This document shows, in pieces, positions 20,599 to 30,250 of a DNA stretch of 64,000 nucleotides. The notes below the pieces were generated by a model. That model was not told where the DNA came from and searched no databases. It worked only from the letters and a program-made list of their open reading frames with translations. Source of the stretch: Lewinellaceae bacterium. GTDB lineage: Bacteria; Bacteroidota; Bacteroidia; Chitinophagales; Saprospiraceae. The stretch is from NCBI GenBank assembly GCA_020636095.1, contig JACJYN010000011.1, forward strand, positions 62,001 to 126,000, written 5' to 3'. A program made the translations under genes and the position numbers. Each line of letters starts with the position of its first letter. Position 1 is the first letter of the stretch.

Positions 20599-21786
20599 AT
20601 GAACCCAAAAACCATTCTCTTCAGCCTCTGTTTCCTCTTGCAGGCGATGGTGCTTCCCGCACAGCAGGACCCCGGCCAATTGTCCTATATCCAGAGTTAT
20701 AAAGACATCGCCATCCGGGAAATGATACGTATGAAAATTCCCGCCAGCATTACCCTGGCGCAGGGGATTCTGGAATCCAACGCCGGGCAAAGCGACCTGG
20801 CCCGGATGGCCAACAACCACTTTGGAATAAAATGCGGCAGCAACTGGGCCGGGCTTACTTTTCAAAAAAAAGACGACGATTACGGGCCGGATGGAGGCTT
20901 GAATTTTTCCTGTTTTCGGGCTTACGATACCGTGGAAGCGAGCTTCCAGGATCATTCCAGCTTCCTGGCCGACCCGCTGAAAGCCTATCGCTATGGGCCC
21001 CTGTTCGCCCTGGATAAAACAGACTACCAGAGTTGGGCCTATGGCCTGAAACAGGCAGGTTATGCAACGAGCGAGGCCTATCCGAATCAACTGATCGGGT
21101 TAATCGACAGGTATAGCCTCCATCAGTATGACCTGATATCCCCTGCCCGGGACACCGCCGCTCTTGCTTTTTATCCACCGCTGGTGACCTCCACCAACGA
21201 TGTGCCCAACACCTTTGCCTCCGGTTTCGAAACCGCCGGGGATATCGCCTACCGAACCCGGATGCCGGTTGAAAGATTACTGGAATACAATGAAAACCTG
21301 GTGGACGGTTACGTTTTACCACAGGGCCAAAAAATTTATCTGGCGCCAAAACGCAATGCTTTTAAAGGGCCGGTTGATTTCCACCAGGTGGCGCCGGGGG
21401 AATCTGTTTATGACATTTCCCAGCGATATGGCGTCCGCGTGAAGAAGCTGCTGAATCGCAACCGGCTGGCGCCCGGGCAGCAGCCTGAACCCGGGCAGGC
21501 CTTGAAGTTGAGTGGTGGAAGAGTAACTACCCCACCGGCCTATTATCCCCAAACCGATACTGGCTTCGGCCAGAATGAGCTACCTGGTATCTCCTTCCCG
21601 GATACCCCCATTTCCAGGCCGGAACCGGAGCCCTCCGCCCTGCCCCTTCTCTTTCATACAGTAGAAAAGGGCGATACCCTTTGGAATATTGCCCAGCGAT
21701 ATCATACCAATGTCGAACAACTCATGCAGCTCAATAACCTGGATAGCAATGTGATCGGCATCGGCATGCAGTTGCGGGTACAGTGA
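20599..21786 (+). CDS. Glucosaminidase with LysM repeats
   Basis: The 395-residue protein has a signal peptide (cleavage near VLPAQQ) and a FlgJ-type glucosaminidase domain at about residues 28-175: PASITLAQGILESNAGQSDL carries the catalytic Glu, and NNHFGIKC is the usual partner motif. A degenerate LysM follows near residue 215, and another LysM (HQVAPGESVYDISQRYGVRV) near 262. A third lies at the C-terminus (HTVEKGDTLWNIAQRYHTNV). It cleaves peptidoglycan in the periplasm. Neighbours are unrelated. Confidence 0.92.
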   Translation: MNPKTILFSLCFLLQAMVLPAQQDPGQLSYIQSYKDIAIREMIRMKIPASITLAQGILESNAGQSDLARMANNHFGIKCGSNWAGLTFQKKDDDYGPDGGLNFSCFRAYDTVEASFQDHSSFLADPLKAYRYGPLFALDKTDYQSWAYGLKQAGYATSEAYPNQLIGLIDRYSLHQYDLISPARDTAALAFYPPLVTSTNDVPNTFASGFETAGDIAYRTRMPVERLLEYNENLVDGYVLPQGQKIYLAPKRNAFKGPVDFHQVAPGESVYDISQRYGVRVKKLLNRNRLAPGQQPEPGQALKLSGGRVTTPPAYYPQTDTGFGQNELPGISFPDTPISRPEPEPSALPLLFHTVEKGDTLWNIAQRYHTNVEQLMQLNNLDSNVIGIGMQLRVQ

Positions 21787-21996
21787 CTTCGAGTGGCTGG
21801 CGACTGACGGAGTATATCGAAAAACCCGGTATAGGATGCCCATTTTACACTCCATTCCGACTTCCGACTTCCGACTTCGCACTTCCGACTTCCAACTTGG
21901 CCCAAAGTCCCGTTAACACTTAACTTCCCCATTCAAAACGGTTCTTTTTCCGCCTATTTACCTATCTTGAGGAGACAAAACAATGAACCGCTCCCC

Positions 21997-22692
21997 ATGA
22001 CCTGCCTCATCATTGACGATAACCCTCTCGCCCGCCTTGCCCTGCGCAACATGGCCTCGGAAATCGAAGGACTGCAACTCGCCGGGGAGTGCGAAAGCGC
22101 TATGGAGGCCTTCAATTTTTTACAAAAGAACCCGGCCGACTTGTTGCTGCTCGACGTGGAATTGCCTGGCATGAGCGGGCTGGAACTGCTGAAAAGCCTC
22201 GATCATCAGCCGCTGGCCATCCTCATCACCTCCAAAACGGACTACGCCGTAGAGGGCTTCGACCTACAGGTGGTGGATTACATCGTGAAACCCGTTGCAC
22301 TGCCTCGCCTGCTCAAGGCAGTGCAACGGGCCATGGAACGCTTTGAGGCCCAACACCCGGCCAGCGCGGAGGAACTCGGGGCCAGCCACCTCTTCGCCCG
22401 GGTGAACAACCAACTTCTGCGCATTGATTTCGATGACGTCCTCTTCGTGCAAGCCCTGGGGGATTATGTAGTGTTTCAAACTACAGACAAAAAACACCCC
22501 GTGCACCTGACTATGAAAGCCGTGGAAGAGCGCCTGCCCGCCAGCCGCTTCCTGAGGGTACATCGCAGCTACATCGTCGCCTTAAACAAGATCGCCAACC
22601 TGGAGCAGAATTCCCTGCTGGTCGGTAAACACATCGTGCCAGTGAGCGAAAACTACAAAGGGGAACTGATGCAAAAACTGAACGTGATCTGA
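21997..22692 (+). CDS. LytTR family response regulator
   Basis: The 231-residue protein has a receiver domain (MTCLIIDDNPLARLALRNMA, phospho-acceptor Asp53 in LLLLDVELPG, Lys in DYIVKPV) and a C-terminal LytTR DNA-binding domain (YVVFQTTDKKHPVHLTMKAV then FLRVHRSYIVALNKI). Such regulators act on promoters after phosphorylation by a sensor kinase. ATG 21997 is the best start; the longer frame begins with TTG and adds ten non-conserved residues. A hybrid histidine kinase gene starts 134 bp downstream and is the likely partner. Confidence 0.93.
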   Translation: MTCLIIDDNPLARLALRNMASEIEGLQLAGECESAMEAFNFLQKNPADLLLLDVELPGMSGLELLKSLDHQPLAILITSKTDYAVEGFDLQVVDYIVKPVALPRLLKAVQRAMERFEAQHPASAEELGASHLFARVNNQLLRIDFDDVLFVQALGDYVVFQTTDKKHPVHLTMKAVEERLPASRFLRVHRSYIVALNKIANLEQNSLLVGKHIVPVSENYKGELMQKLNVI

Positions 22693-22825
22693 TAAATCCT
22701 CCTTACCCGAAAGTGACCTGGAGAACATAAAACGTCTTTTTCTAAACTTCAATTTATGCTGGTGTGCCCTTTTCAAAAAGTACCTCAACATAGCGGAAGT
22801 TACAGTAATACGTAACCGTTTCAAC

Positions 22826-25459
22826 ATGAAAAAACCCGCCGCTTTTTTTCTCGAACGCACAGACTGGCTGGTGATCACCGTCTTACTTCTCGCACTTTCG
22901 CTGGTGGTGTTTGCTCACCTCTTTGGCCTCCGGATACTGGATAAACACGAAAGGTCGTCCCAGGCTGTGGAGGAGTCCTTCGAAGGAACCGGCCTGCTCC
23001 ACAGCCTCGACCACAACCTGGTAGAGGTAGAAAGCGCGGTGCGGAGCCTGGTAATGCTGGAGGATGAAAAATATGCGGCCCTTACCGAAGAAAGTATCAA
23101 AAAGGCAAAGCAGGATATCGTCCTCATCCGCCAGTTCTTCCGGGAACCTTCAACCGAGGATTACCTGGTGCGCCTGGAAGAATTGGTGGACGAGAAGATT
23201 CGCTTTAACAAAAACGTGGTAGACAATTACCACCAGGAGGGCCCATTGGCCGCTGTCCAAATGTTGGGGAATGGCGCCGATCTGGAACTCCGGGGCAACA
23301 TCACCGCCCTGACCGACTCCCTCCGGCAGCAATACCGGAAGCACCTGGAAGGTTACCTTAGCCAGAAAACCCAAACCTCCACCCGGTTGCGCTCGATCAG
23401 TTGGCTGAGTGTTCTGGCTGTGATGCTCCTCACCACTTTCTCCATCTATTATCTGATGAGAACCGCCCGCCGCCGCCGGAATGCCGTACTCGAAAAAGAG
23501 CGCAAGCAACGCGAACTGAAACAGCACCTCGTTTTTATCAAAGACCTTTTTGACAACGCCCCCATCGGCTTTCATTCCACCGACGCCCAGGGCAACATCC
23601 TGGAAATGAACCAGACGGAACTCGACTGGCTCGGCTATAGCCGGGAAGAAGTGGTGGGGAAGATGAAAATAACTGATCTGCTGCCCCCGGACCGTTTAAA
23701 AGAGACGCTCGGGATCAGAGATCAATTGATCAATACGGGCAGAATGGATAACAAAGAGTGGGTGTTGAAACGCAAGGATGGAGTCGTCATTGACATTCTG
23801 GCAAGCAGCCGGGCAGTGTACGACGAAAAGGGGAAGTTCCTCTATGCCCGCTCCGCCCTGATGGACTTTACGGAGCGCAGAAAGCTGGAGGAAGACCTCG
23901 AAATGGCCCGGATAGAAGCCGAACGGGCGGGCCTACTCAAAGAGCAGTTCATCGCCAACATGAGCCACGAGATACGCACCCCGCTCAACGCCATCCTCGG
24001 GTTTTCCAACTTGCTGCAACGCAGTGAACTGAGTGGGCCTCAAAAGGAATTTACCCAAAACATCCAAACCAGCAGTGAAACCCTGCTCGCCATCGTCAAC
24101 GACATCCTCGATTTTTCCAGGATCGAGGCCGGCGCCCTGCACCTCGAGCGTATTCCTTTCTCTCTGGCGGGGTTATTGCACTCGGTCGACAACATGTTCC
24201 GTTACCGGGCCGCGGAAAAAGGCCTGCAATTTGAAGTGCAGGCCGATGACGCACTGCCCGAAGCCGTTCTGGGCGACCCCACCCGCCTGACCCAAATCCT
24301 GGTGAATCTGCTGGGCAACGCCTTTAAGTTTACCAGCGAAGGCGGGGTTAGACTGCACGTCAGCGAGGCCAATCGGGAGGGAGCCAATACCACCGTCCGC
24401 TTCACCGTACAGGACACCGGCATCGGCATCCCCCCCGACAAGCTGGAAGCCATCTTCGACCGTTTCGGACAGGCAGCTTCCGACACTACCCGCCGCTTCG
24501 GCGGCGCCGGGCTGGGGCTCAGCATTTCCAAACAGCTCGCCGAATTGCAGGGCGGCCGCATCACGGTGGAGAGCGGAGAAGGCAAAGGCGCTACCTTCAC
24601 CGTTGAAATCCCCTACTCCATCGCGGAAGCATTGACGGGCAATGGAAGCAGCTACCAGCCCCAGCCAGGCAGGTTCACAAACCAACAGGTAAACATCCTC
24701 ATCGTAGAGGATAACCCTATGAACCGCCGCATTGCCGAGCTGCTGCTGGAGGGATGGGGCTTCCGCTACGACCATGCCGAAAACGGGCGGGCAGCGCTGG
24801 AATTGCTCCGCAAAAAAGCATACGACCTGGTGCTGATGGACATCCAAATGCCCGAAATGGACGGCTACACCGCCGCCCGCACCATCCGCCAGGAACTGCG
24901 CATCGACGTGCCCATCATCGCCACCACTGCCCACGCCTTCGCCGGGGAGCGGGAAAAATGCATCAGCTATGGCATGAATGACTACATCTCCAAGCCCATT
25001 CAGGAGGATGAACTTTTTTCTCTCATCGTACGCTATGCCCCGCAGGGCCGCCATAAAAAAACCAACTATAACCCTCCCGTGCCCACAAGTAGCGCCCCGG
25101 AGGGTTTTGACCGACAATACATCCTCGACATTTCCAAAGGCAAGCCGGAGGTGCTCCGGGAAATGGCCGCTTTGTTTGCCAGCCAGTCCGCTAAAGAACT
25201 GGAACTTATGGAGAAAGCACTACACTCTAACAATTTCGGCGAAGCCGCCGCCGCCGCCCACAGCATGAAAAGCACCGCCGCCTACATGGGCTTTGCTCAT
25301 TCGCTGGGCGAATTATTGAAGAAGCTGGAACTGGAAGCCAGGAGTTCATCGCCGGACGGCGCCGTGCTAAAGGCGCTCTTTGAGCAGGTGAAAAAAAGGA
25401 GAGCGGAGGCGGCCGTTTTTTTGGAGGGGGAATTTCTGGAGGGGAAAGATAATGGCTAA
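22826..25459 (+). CDS. Hybrid sensor histidine kinase with PAS, receiver and HPt domains
   Basis: The 877-residue protein has TM1 at about residues 12-33 and TM2 at about 193-211, around a helical CHASE3-like sensor region. A PAS domain follows at about 235-355. HisKA has His381 in NMSHEIRTPLN. HATPase_c has N, G1 and G2 boxes (NLLGNAFKF, DTGIGIPPDKL, FGGAGLGLSI). A receiver domain has phospho-acceptor Asp672 (DLVLMDIQMPEMDG) and the Lys in ISKPIQ. A C-terminal HPt domain has His812 in AAAAHSMKSTAAYMG. This is a full internal phosphorelay at the inner membrane. The adjacent LytTR regulator is the likely output. Confidence 0.95.
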   Translation: MKKPAAFFLERTDWLVITVLLLALSLVVFAHLFGLRILDKHERSSQAVEESFEGTGLLHSLDHNLVEVESAVRSLVMLEDEKYAALTEESIKKAKQDIVLIRQFFREPSTEDYLVRLEELVDEKIRFNKNVVDNYHQEGPLAAVQMLGNGADLELRGNITALTDSLRQQYRKHLEGYLSQKTQTSTRLRSISWLSVLAVMLLTTFSIYYLMRTARRRRNAVLEKERKQRELKQHLVFIKDLFDNAPIGFHSTDAQGNILEMNQTELDWLGYSREEVVGKMKITDLLPPDRLKETLGIRDQLINTGRMDNKEWVLKRKDGVVIDILASSRAVYDEKGKFLYARSALMDFTERRKLEEDLEMARIEAERAGLLKEQFIANMSHEIRTPLNAILGFSNLLQRSELSGPQKEFTQNIQTSSETLLAIVNDILDFSRIEAGALHLERIPFSLAGLLHSVDNMFRYRAAEKGLQFEVQADDALPEAVLGDPTRLTQILVNLLGNAFKFTSEGGVRLHVSEANREGANTTVRFTVQDTGIGIPPDKLEAIFDRFGQAASDTTRRFGGAGLGLSISKQLAELQGGRITVESGEGKGATFTVEIPYSIAEALTGNGSSYQPQPGRFTNQQVNILIVEDNPMNRRIAELLLEGWGFRYDHAENGRAALELLRKKAYDLVLMDIQMPEMDGYTAARTIRQELRIDVPIIATTAHAFAGEREKCISYGMNDYISKPIQEDELFSLIVRYAPQGRHKKTNYNPPVPTSSAPEGFDRQYILDISKGKPEVLREMAALFASQSAKELELMEKALHSNNFGEAAAAAHSMKSTAAYMGFAHSLGELLKKLELEARSSSPDGAVLKALFEQVKKRRAEAAVFLEGEFLEGKDNG

Positions 25460-25543
25460 AAGAACTCCAGCACTCATTCTTTCCGGCATTTTTATCGTCA
25501 TTTATTTACCAGCTTCCGGCCATTGCCATAAACAATCCAAACC

Positions 25544-26245
25544 ATGCCTACGCTCACGACAAAACATCAGGAAAAACACTTCCAATCGTCCGATCTCGTC
25601 CGTGACATTATCATCGGCGTAGCCGACGGGCTAACCGTTCCATTTGCCCTGGCGGCGGGCCTGAGCGGAGCCGCCGTCGCCAGCAACCTGGTCACTACCG
25701 CCGGGCTGGCGGAAATCGCCGCCGGCAGCATTGCCATGGGGCTGGGCGGCTACCTCGCCGGCGTGACCGACGTGCAGCATTACGGTACCGAACTGAAACG
25801 GGAATATGATGAAATCGAAGCATTCCCGGAAAAGGAGAAAGAGGAGGTAAAAGAAATTTTGACTGCGTATGGGCTCAGCCCGGCTTCCAGCCTTCTTGTG
25901 GTAGACGAGTTATCAGGGAATAAGGATAAATGGGTCAATTTTATGATGCGCTTCGAACTGGGCCTGGAGGAACCCGACAAAAGCCAGGCGGCCCGCAGCG
26001 CCCTGACCATTGGCATCTCCTACATCGTGGGCGGCATGATCCCGTTGTCACCGTATTTTTTCACCCAAAACTCCGAACAAGGGCTACTGGTTTCCGTCTC
26101 CGTGACGGTAGTAGCGCTTTTCCTGTTCGGTGCGCTCAAAAGCAGGGTGATGCAGCAACCGGTCCTGGCCGGCGCACTTAAAGTGGTGATGATCGGCATC
26201 CTGGCGGCGGCAGCGGCATTTGGGATCGCCAAACTGGTGTCTTAG
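25544..26245 (+). CDS. VIT1/CCC1 family Fe/Mn transporter
   Basis: The 233-residue membrane protein opens with VRDIIIGVADGLTVPFALAA, then GLAEIAAGSIAMGLGGYLAG, which form the metal-binding TM1/TM2 region of the VIT family. A cytoplasmic Glu-rich stretch (KREYDEIEAFPEKEKEEVKE) and three C-terminal helices follow. VIT proteins export Fe(II) or Mn(II) from the cytoplasm. The stop is 1 bp from the stop of the converging glycosyltransferase gene. Confidence 0.9.
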   Translation: MPTLTTKHQEKHFQSSDLVRDIIIGVADGLTVPFALAAGLSGAAVASNLVTTAGLAEIAAGSIAMGLGGYLAGVTDVQHYGTELKREYDEIEAFPEKEKEEVKEILTAYGLSPASSLLVVDELSGNKDKWVNFMMRFELGLEEPDKSQAARSALTIGISYIVGGMIPLSPYFFTQNSEQGLLVSVSVTVVALFLFGALKSRVMQQPVLAGALKVVMIGILAAAAAFGIAKLVS

Positions 26246-26246
26246 C

Positions 26247-27674
26247 TCATCGTCTTTCCAACAAAAGTACATGGTCAACCAGGGTGTCGGCCACCGTGTA
26301 TTTTTCTTTTATCCGTTGAGTTAGAATATTTTGTTCGTGTTCTTCCCGGAGCAGGATATAGCGGGGCCTTTTTTCTAAAATACATTCAGTCTCCTTGGCC
26401 AGATCGATATTGAGGGCCCGGAGATGATGCTCGTAGTACAACAAGGAAGAGTGGACGTAGGGCGTAAGGCTGGGCTGGCCGAGCAAATGATAGACAATAT
26501 GGTGGTAGTTGCCGGTGTAAACCTGGTCCCCAGGGTTCATGCGTTGTCGTAATTCCTGCGCAATCTGCCGCGGATAATCGGCTTTTTTGGCGTAATAACT
26601 AAAGAGCCCGATGCTAAGCCCCAGGATCAGCAAGGCCAGGAGGGCGTAGCCCCATTTCGGGGGCATTTGCTTCAGAAACCGGGGGCGCCTGCGGGCGGGG
26701 TGAAACCAGGTGGCGGCCAGGAGCGCCAGCGCCGGCATCAAATGCACCTGATAGTGGCCAAAAAATTTGCCGGGCAGCAGCAGAATGGCCGTATCGGCGG
26801 CAAACCAGAGCAAACAGAAGTACTGTAAACTGCGGTCTTCACGGCGGTACTCCCGCAAAGCAAACAAGGCCAGCACCACCAGTGGGCTGAAACGCAGCAG
26901 AAAATCGCCCATGTACTTCAGGCGGCGCCACCATTCCGTTTCCACCGGGTAGCTGCGGGTGGCTTCGAAGGTGTAAAAAAAGAAACTGCCTGATTGCCCT
27001 ATCTGCGTATAGTAAGCAAAGACTAAAACAAAGGGAACAAAAAATGCCAGCGTTAGCGGCGCGCATCTTAGAAAGACCGTATTTTTCCACGCTCCTTTTT
27101 GCAAGCCGCTAACCAGTAAAAAGCAACCCAGGGCAAATGCATCCCCCGCGCACACATATTTTATCATAAAAGCGGCCCCTAAGGTAAGGCCGGCCAGCAG
27201 GTATAACCCGATCCGGTTTCCCGCACCCCACGCCAACAGTATCGCAAGGACGGTGAGGCCATTAAAAAAAAGCTCGGTATTGGGGGAGATTCCGTAAAAG
27301 GTAAAGATGGAAGTCATGAGCACATAACTGATTCCCGCTGCCCAGCCCACCCGATGATGGCCACCGGCCCGTACGCCCAGAAGAAATAATAAATAGGCGG
27401 TAAACGCCAGCCAGATAGTAGTCAGTAAACGGATGCCAAAGATACTGCCTCCGGTAAGGGCATTGAGCAGGGCATAAACCAGAAAGATGCCAATGGGCTT
27501 GGTATCGTAACTATCGACGAGGTAAGCCTGGCCGTGCAATAATCCATTGCCGATGATGATGTAGGTACTCTCGTCGTGGTTAATCACAGAGGGCAGAAAA
27601 CTGGGCCAACGGATAACAACACCCAATACAATTAGGATGGGTAAGGCCCATCGGGATAGGGAATCCGCCTTCAT
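26247..27674 (-). CDS. GT39-like (ArnT/PMT-type) membrane glycosyltransferase
   Basis: The 475-residue protein has about ten hydrophobic segments. The first periplasmic loop carries NHDESTYIIIGNGLLHGQAY, the acidic D-E pair typical of GT-C enzymes that use lipid-linked sugars. The loop motif YDTKPIGIF follows. The short C-terminal soluble tail ends LVDHVLLLERR. Family members move a sugar from a polyprenyl carrier to protein or lipid at the outer face of the inner membrane. The acceptor is unknown. Confidence 0.8.
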   Translation of the reverse strand: MKADSLSRWALPILIVLGVVIRWPSFLPSVINHDESTYIIIGNGLLHGQAYLVDSYDTKPIGIFLVYALLNALTGGSIFGIRLLTTIWLAFTAYLLFLLGVRAGGHHRVGWAAGISYVLMTSIFTFYGISPNTELFFNGLTVLAILLAWGAGNRIGLYLLAGLTLGAAFMIKYVCAGDAFALGCFLLVSGLQKGAWKNTVFLRCAPLTLAFFVPFVLVFAYYTQIGQSGSFFFYTFEATRSYPVETEWWRRLKYMGDFLLRFSPLVVLALFALREYRREDRSLQYFCLLWFAADTAILLLPGKFFGHYQVHLMPALALLAATWFHPARRRPRFLKQMPPKWGYALLALLILGLSIGLFSYYAKKADYPRQIAQELRQRMNPGDQVYTGNYHHIVYHLLGQPSLTPYVHSSLLYYEHHLRALNIDLAKETECILEKRPRYILLREEHEQNILTQRIKEKYTVADTLVDHVLLLERR

Positions 27675-27701
27675 TTTTTATGATCTGTTATTAGATATAT
27701 G

Positions 27702-28961
27702 CTATCCTCTCAATCCTGCCCCCATTTTAACCTTCCGGCCCGGTAGTTCATCCCAGATTCCAGTATGCTCCGGCAGGCCGTTGGGCGTGATGAGCCACAT
27801 CACCGGGTAGCGGCTCTCCACCCGGGGCGCCAAAGCATATCCGTCGGTAAAATAAACGATGCCGTCCGGATGGAAATGCTGGTTGGCAAATTCCAGGGGC
27901 GCGTTGAAGTCGGTGCCGCCGCGGCCCATTACAAACTCGGGCGAATGCCCGCGGTAGGGATACTGCCGCTTGATGGCCGTATCGCATTCTACCACTAGTA
28001 CTTCGGCGCCGTGGCGCCAGATTTGGTAGATTTCGCTAAAGAAGCGCTGCACTTCCGGGTCGCTGACGCTGCCGGAAGTATCTACGGCCACCAGCAGCCG
28101 CTGTTTGTGGCGGATTTTGATGCCCGGCGTCGTCCCGTACCGCTTGGACGGGCGCCGGATGGTATTCTTCAGATAGGTGCGGTTGCTGCTGCTGGCAAAC
28201 AGGCGAAGGGCGCGGCGCCAGTCCAGGGACGGCTTGAATCGCTCTTCTATCGTTTTCAGGTAGGATTTCAGCTCACCGGGCAAATTGCCGATCTCCCGCT
28301 CCCCTACTCTTTCCGAAGCCGTGTGGATGATGGAATCAATCTTTTGCTCCAGGTTACTGCGCTCAGCGGCCGTCAGGTTGGCTATTTGCCGGTGCCATTC
28401 ATCGTGGCGCTGCAGCCACTCGTTCTCACCGCTGAGTAGCTCCGCCAGCCTTTGGCTCGACGGATTGCCGCCGGCGCCCCTTTCACCCCCAGACGAACCT
28501 CCGGTATTGCCCTTGCGGTGCTCGGCCAGCAGGCGCTTGTAATAGTAGCCTACATCCTGGCCCGGGTCCATTTTAAAGTCGCGGAACTGCTCCAGCAGGA
28601 TGGCCCCTTCCGGCAGTTGTCCCTTATCCACATACTGGTTCACCACAATGTCCGCCGCAATGTTGAATAACTGTTTGTGGCTGAACCGGTCCACCATCAG
28701 AATATGCCGAAGCGCAATGTGCAGAATCTCGTGCTTGATGACGCCATACCGATATTCCTTCCTGGCCAGCTCCTTATCCCAGAATTCCGGGTTGATGGAC
28801 AGTTGCACCGCATCCGGCCCATCCAGGCGTACACCCAGGGTGGGTACGTGAGGGTTCACTTCCTTGATGAGGCCGGTCAGGAAATGCCCGAAGAAGGGCT
28901 CCTGTAGCAGCAGCTCTATGGTGACGGAGGTAACTTCTTTTAATATACGCTCGAAGGACAT
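27702..28961 (-). CDS. VWA-like domain metallopeptidase (DUF2201 type)
   Basis: The 419-residue protein has an N-terminal zincin-like region with HEILH at residues 77-81 (IKHEILHIALRHIL). A Gly/Ser linker sits around 175. The C-terminal VWA-like domain carries LLVAVDTSGSVSDPEVQRFF (MIDAS DxSxS) and GRGGTDFNAPLEFA. This two-part layout is the DUF2201 / putative metallopeptidase plus VWA-like family, often coded with MoxR-type AAA+ ATPases; no such ATPase is beside it here. It lies 27 bp upstream of the GT39-like gene on the same strand. Confidence 0.88.
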   Translation of the reverse strand: MSFERILKEVTSVTIELLLQEPFFGHFLTGLIKEVNPHVPTLGVRLDGPDAVQLSINPEFWDKELARKEYRYGVIKHEILHIALRHILMVDRFSHKQLFNIAADIVVNQYVDKGQLPEGAILLEQFRDFKMDPGQDVGYYYKRLLAEHRKGNTGGSSGGERGAGGNPSSQRLAELLSGENEWLQRHDEWHRQIANLTAAERSNLEQKIDSIIHTASERVGEREIGNLPGELKSYLKTIEERFKPSLDWRRALRLFASSSNRTYLKNTIRRPSKRYGTTPGIKIRHKQRLLVAVDTSGSVSDPEVQRFFSEIYQIWRHGAEVLVVECDTAIKRQYPYRGHSPEFVMGRGGTDFNAPLEFANQHFHPDGIVYFTDGYALAPRVESRYPVMWLITPNGLPEHTGIWDELPGRKVKMGAGLRG

Positions 28962-29177
28962 AAGCAGGCTGTGTCGGATTATATTCCTTTTATCATTTGA
29001 TTACAAGATAGTCGTTTATTTACCTTCTTCTTGCTTGCCTGGCTGATATTATTCTCAGCGGCCCTGATCTTACCGAATAAACAACCGCTATTATAAATTT
29101 GATCGCTTTTCCAACGGCGATGGACCTTCTTTCGTTCCCTCTGCTATTGATCTACCGGATTCAATCCGGATCGTTGA

Positions 29178-29215
29178 ATAGCCGACAGGCTCCTATGAGC
29201 CTGTCGGCTATGTTT
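29178..29215. terminator. Perfect 15-bp hairpin, likely terminator
   Basis: ATAGCCGACAGGCTC / GAGCCTGTCGGCTAT forms a perfect stem with a CTAT loop, followed by GTTTT. It sits about 30 bp past the stop of the toxin gene that ends at 29244 on the minus strand. The T-run is short and lies on the plus side, so it may instead be a repeat hairpin. Confidence 0.5.
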
Positions 29216-29243
29216 TGTTGTAGCCAGTGATCCTTTGACCGGA

Positions 29244-29555
29244 TCAGATTTCAATATTATCAGGACTTCTCTTTGAGTGGATTATTGCCAGAATATTGAC
29301 GATATTATCAATGTACTCATAAATTATGATATGCTTTTTGAAATTGCAGCACCTGTATCCTAACTCTTTTAGTTTGGGATTTCTACACGGAGCACATGAT
29401 TCAGGATGTTTTTCAAACCTTTCAGTGTATTCTACTAATCCATTTATATACTTATCCGCAGAAAATTCACCCCTTCGTTCTGAAATATAATCATGAATCT
29501 CAGCCAACATCTCCAAGGCTGAAAATGTCCAATTAACTACTGTCTTCTCATCCAA
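29244..29555 (-). CDS. RelE/ParE superfamily toxin
   Basis: The 103-residue protein shows the ParE layout: NWTFSALEMLAEIHDYISER (two N-terminal helices), the sheet with NPKLKELGYRCCNFKKHIII, and a YEYIDNIVNILAIIHSKRSP C-terminus. ParE toxins act on gyrase, RelE toxins on mRNA; sequence alone does not decide. The start overlaps the 3' end of the antitoxin gene by 19 bp, as is normal for such operons. Confidence 0.85.
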   Translation of the reverse strand: MDEKTVVNWTFSALEMLAEIHDYISERRGEFSADKYINGLVEYTERFEKHPESCAPCRNPKLKELGYRCCNFKKHIIIYEYIDNIVNILAIIHSKRSPDNIEI

Positions 29556-29785
29556 TTTTCAACTTGTTTTTTTACTTCTTCAGATGATAGCACATTTCCT
29601 TCTTTCACTTCTTTCCTTGAATATTCCAATACGGAGATTAAATCTTCAGTTGAAATTGGTCCCCCTTCCCTTGCAAGGTCTCCCACCGATCCAAAAGAGT
29701 CAATGATACCCAAGTTTCTCAAAGACTTAATAATTTGGAGAAAATCCTTTAAGTTCGATGGTTTTACATTAATATAGTAAGTCAT
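29537..29785 (-). CDS. Antitoxin of the ParE-type pair
   Basis: The 82-residue protein begins MTYYINVKPSNLKDFLQIIK and contains GGPISTEDLISVLEYSRKEV, then GNVLSSEEVKKQVENWMRRQ. The tail with LSSEEVKK...W is common in Bacteroidota antitoxins that wrap ParE. The start at 29785 was chosen because the longer frame lacks conserved features. It is upstream of and overlapping the toxin gene. Confidence 0.8.
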   Translation of the reverse strand: MTYYINVKPSNLKDFLQIIKSLRNLGIIDSFGSVGDLAREGGPISTEDLISVLEYSRKEVKEGNVLSSEEVKKQVENWMRRQ

Positions 29786-29911
29786 GTTTTTATATTTTGC
29801 CCTGTTTAACCCATTGCCTAACTTATACAATATCCAACTTTATTTTTACACCTACAAGCTTACAATAATTCGTTTTATTAATTTGGTTGTCCCCCCCCCG
29901 CACATTGCTGG

Positions 29912-30122
29912 TATACACCCCTCGGTTATCAGAGGTGAAATTTTGGCAATTTTATTTTTGTGGCCTGCAAGGCGAAAAGCACAGGCATAGCCGCAGCTAC
30001 GGCGTCCCGCTTTTTTCTAAAAAGCGGGATCAACGCCGCAGGGCGCAAAAAGAAAGCGACAACCCGCCTGCTGTGCCAGCATGGCCGGCAGGAAATCACT
30101 TCTGGTGACCGAGGGGTGTATA
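29912..30122 (+). repeat. 211-bp element, direct copy 1
   Basis: The element has ends TATACACCCCTCGGTTATCA and the inverse ...ACCGAGGGGTGTATA. It contains the hairpins ATAGCCGCAGCTACGGC and GCTTTTTTCTAAAAAGC. A copy of the same length in the same orientation is at 31546-31756. Together they bracket the Rpn nuclease gene. No coding frame of its own was found. Confidence 0.8.
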
Positions 30123-30183
30123 AATGAACATTTCATCAGGTTACAATTGGCTCGCAAGGCAGTTGGGTGCTATTTTTCATTGG

Positions 30184-30250
30184 CTACAACGGCCCGTGCA
30201 TGCGGCGGGCGGGCGCTTAGCCCGCCTGATCGATATGCACATTGTTAGCG
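30184..30250 (-). other. attC-like palindrome A
   Basis: Plus-strand reading is ACAACGG, GTGCAT, GCGGGC, loop, GCCCGC, ATGCAC, ATTGTTAGC: two nested arm pairs with an unpaired spacer, as in integron attC sites. The TAA stop of the Rpn gene lies inside its right end, in GCTAACAATG on the minus strand, as is normal for cassette genes. The GTTRRRY core is not matched strictly. Confidence 0.45.

Noticed and set aside
24173..25117. 314-codon minus-strand frame over the histidine kinase gene
   Set aside because: It is antisense to a gene with all kinase motifs in order and has no recognisable domain; high GC makes long shadow frames.
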